Shown: positions 63,946 through 64,000 of the stretch, one piece after another
How the letters are laid out: every line of letters starts with the position of its first letter
Numbering within the stretch: the stretch's first letter is position 1
Assembly (NCBI RefSeq): GCF_010183535.1
Contig: NC_071332.1
Span: forward strand, 3,100,001 to 3,164,000
From: Caenorhabditis remanei
Lineage: Eukaryota; Nematoda; Chromadorea; Rhabditida; Rhabditidae
Length of the DNA stretch: 64,000 bases
Direction of reading: 5' to 3'
Position numbers and translations under genes: made by a program
The notes under the pieces: model-generated
What the model saw: the letters and a program-made list of their open reading frames with translations, nothing else
What the model was told of the DNA's origin: nothing
The model's database searches: none

Positions 63946-64000
63946 TTGTAGACTAAACTAAAGACTGGACGAGATTCACATTTCGGTATATTTTCAGCTG
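63946..64000. repeat. P3 element, cut by the window end
   Basis: GAGATTCACATTTCGGTATATT followed by TTCAGCTG is the P3 arm also seen at 17190 and 35810. The partner arm would lie beyond the window. Confidence 0.5.

Overview
The window is nuclear DNA of a nematode, almost certainly a Caenorhabditis species. It has AT-rich introns, many only 45-58 bp, with strong TTTTCAG acceptors, worm cuticle collagens, and a worm-type D2-like dopamine receptor. Dense short palindromic transposon remnants fill nearly every large intron. Four protein genes were reconstructed exon by exon from splice signals and reading phase, plus one tRNA gene and one dead retrotransposon fragment. In C. elegans, as far as I recall, atl-1, neighbouring collagens and dop-2 are all on chromosome V; that memory was not checked.

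Layout. Positions 948-28434 (+) carry a complete ATR-type checkpoint kinase gene (atl-1 orthologue) of 18 coding exons and 2,516 predicted residues. Its fourth intron is 9.2 kb and holds a minisatellite of about 95 copies of a 72-bp unit (about 1926-8806). Positions 28827-30198 (+) and 33211-31985 (-) are two nearly identical 290-residue cuticle collagens, facing each other tail to tail as an inverted duplication that includes promoter and intron. Positions 44474-34976 (-) carry a complete D2-like dopamine receptor (dop-2 orthologue) of 14 coding exons and 846 residues, with a third cytoplasmic loop of about 520 residues. The last 19.5 kb (44504-64000) has no protein gene that I can support. 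It holds a tRNA-Ala(CGC), a 5'-truncated LINE fragment, poly-G tracts and many hairpin elements, and would be the upstream region of the receptor gene if no unseen gene lies beyond the window.

Repeat families. At least seven dispersed palindromic families were seen. P1 is about 120 bp with GAGCGCGGTTGTAAGA ends. P2 is about 250 bp with GTAGTTGACAACTTTTTGAT arms around a GAGACGCAGAGAA core. P3 contains TATTATGAGCTGAAAAATAT. P4 has GGCCGCGGACTAGAAAAC ends. The others are single or rare hairpins. Two insertions are clear enough to date relative to their surroundings: a 553-bp element with 46-bp inverted ends and a 9-bp target duplication that carries a tRNA-like segment (48883-49435), and a Tc1/mariner-type hairpin (55761-56208) inserted at TA inside an older repeat whose empty counterpart is at about 34398-34620.

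The genes are not an operon and are unrelated in function: genome-integrity signalling, cuticle structure and neuromodulator reception. The items most worth a second look are the 72-bp array and the near-identical 31-bp inverted pair that frames it, the tRNA-bearing 9-bp-TSD element, the duplicated exon-like cores in the last atl-1 intron, and a 14-fold cluster of GGAAGT ETS-like cores far upstream of dop-2.
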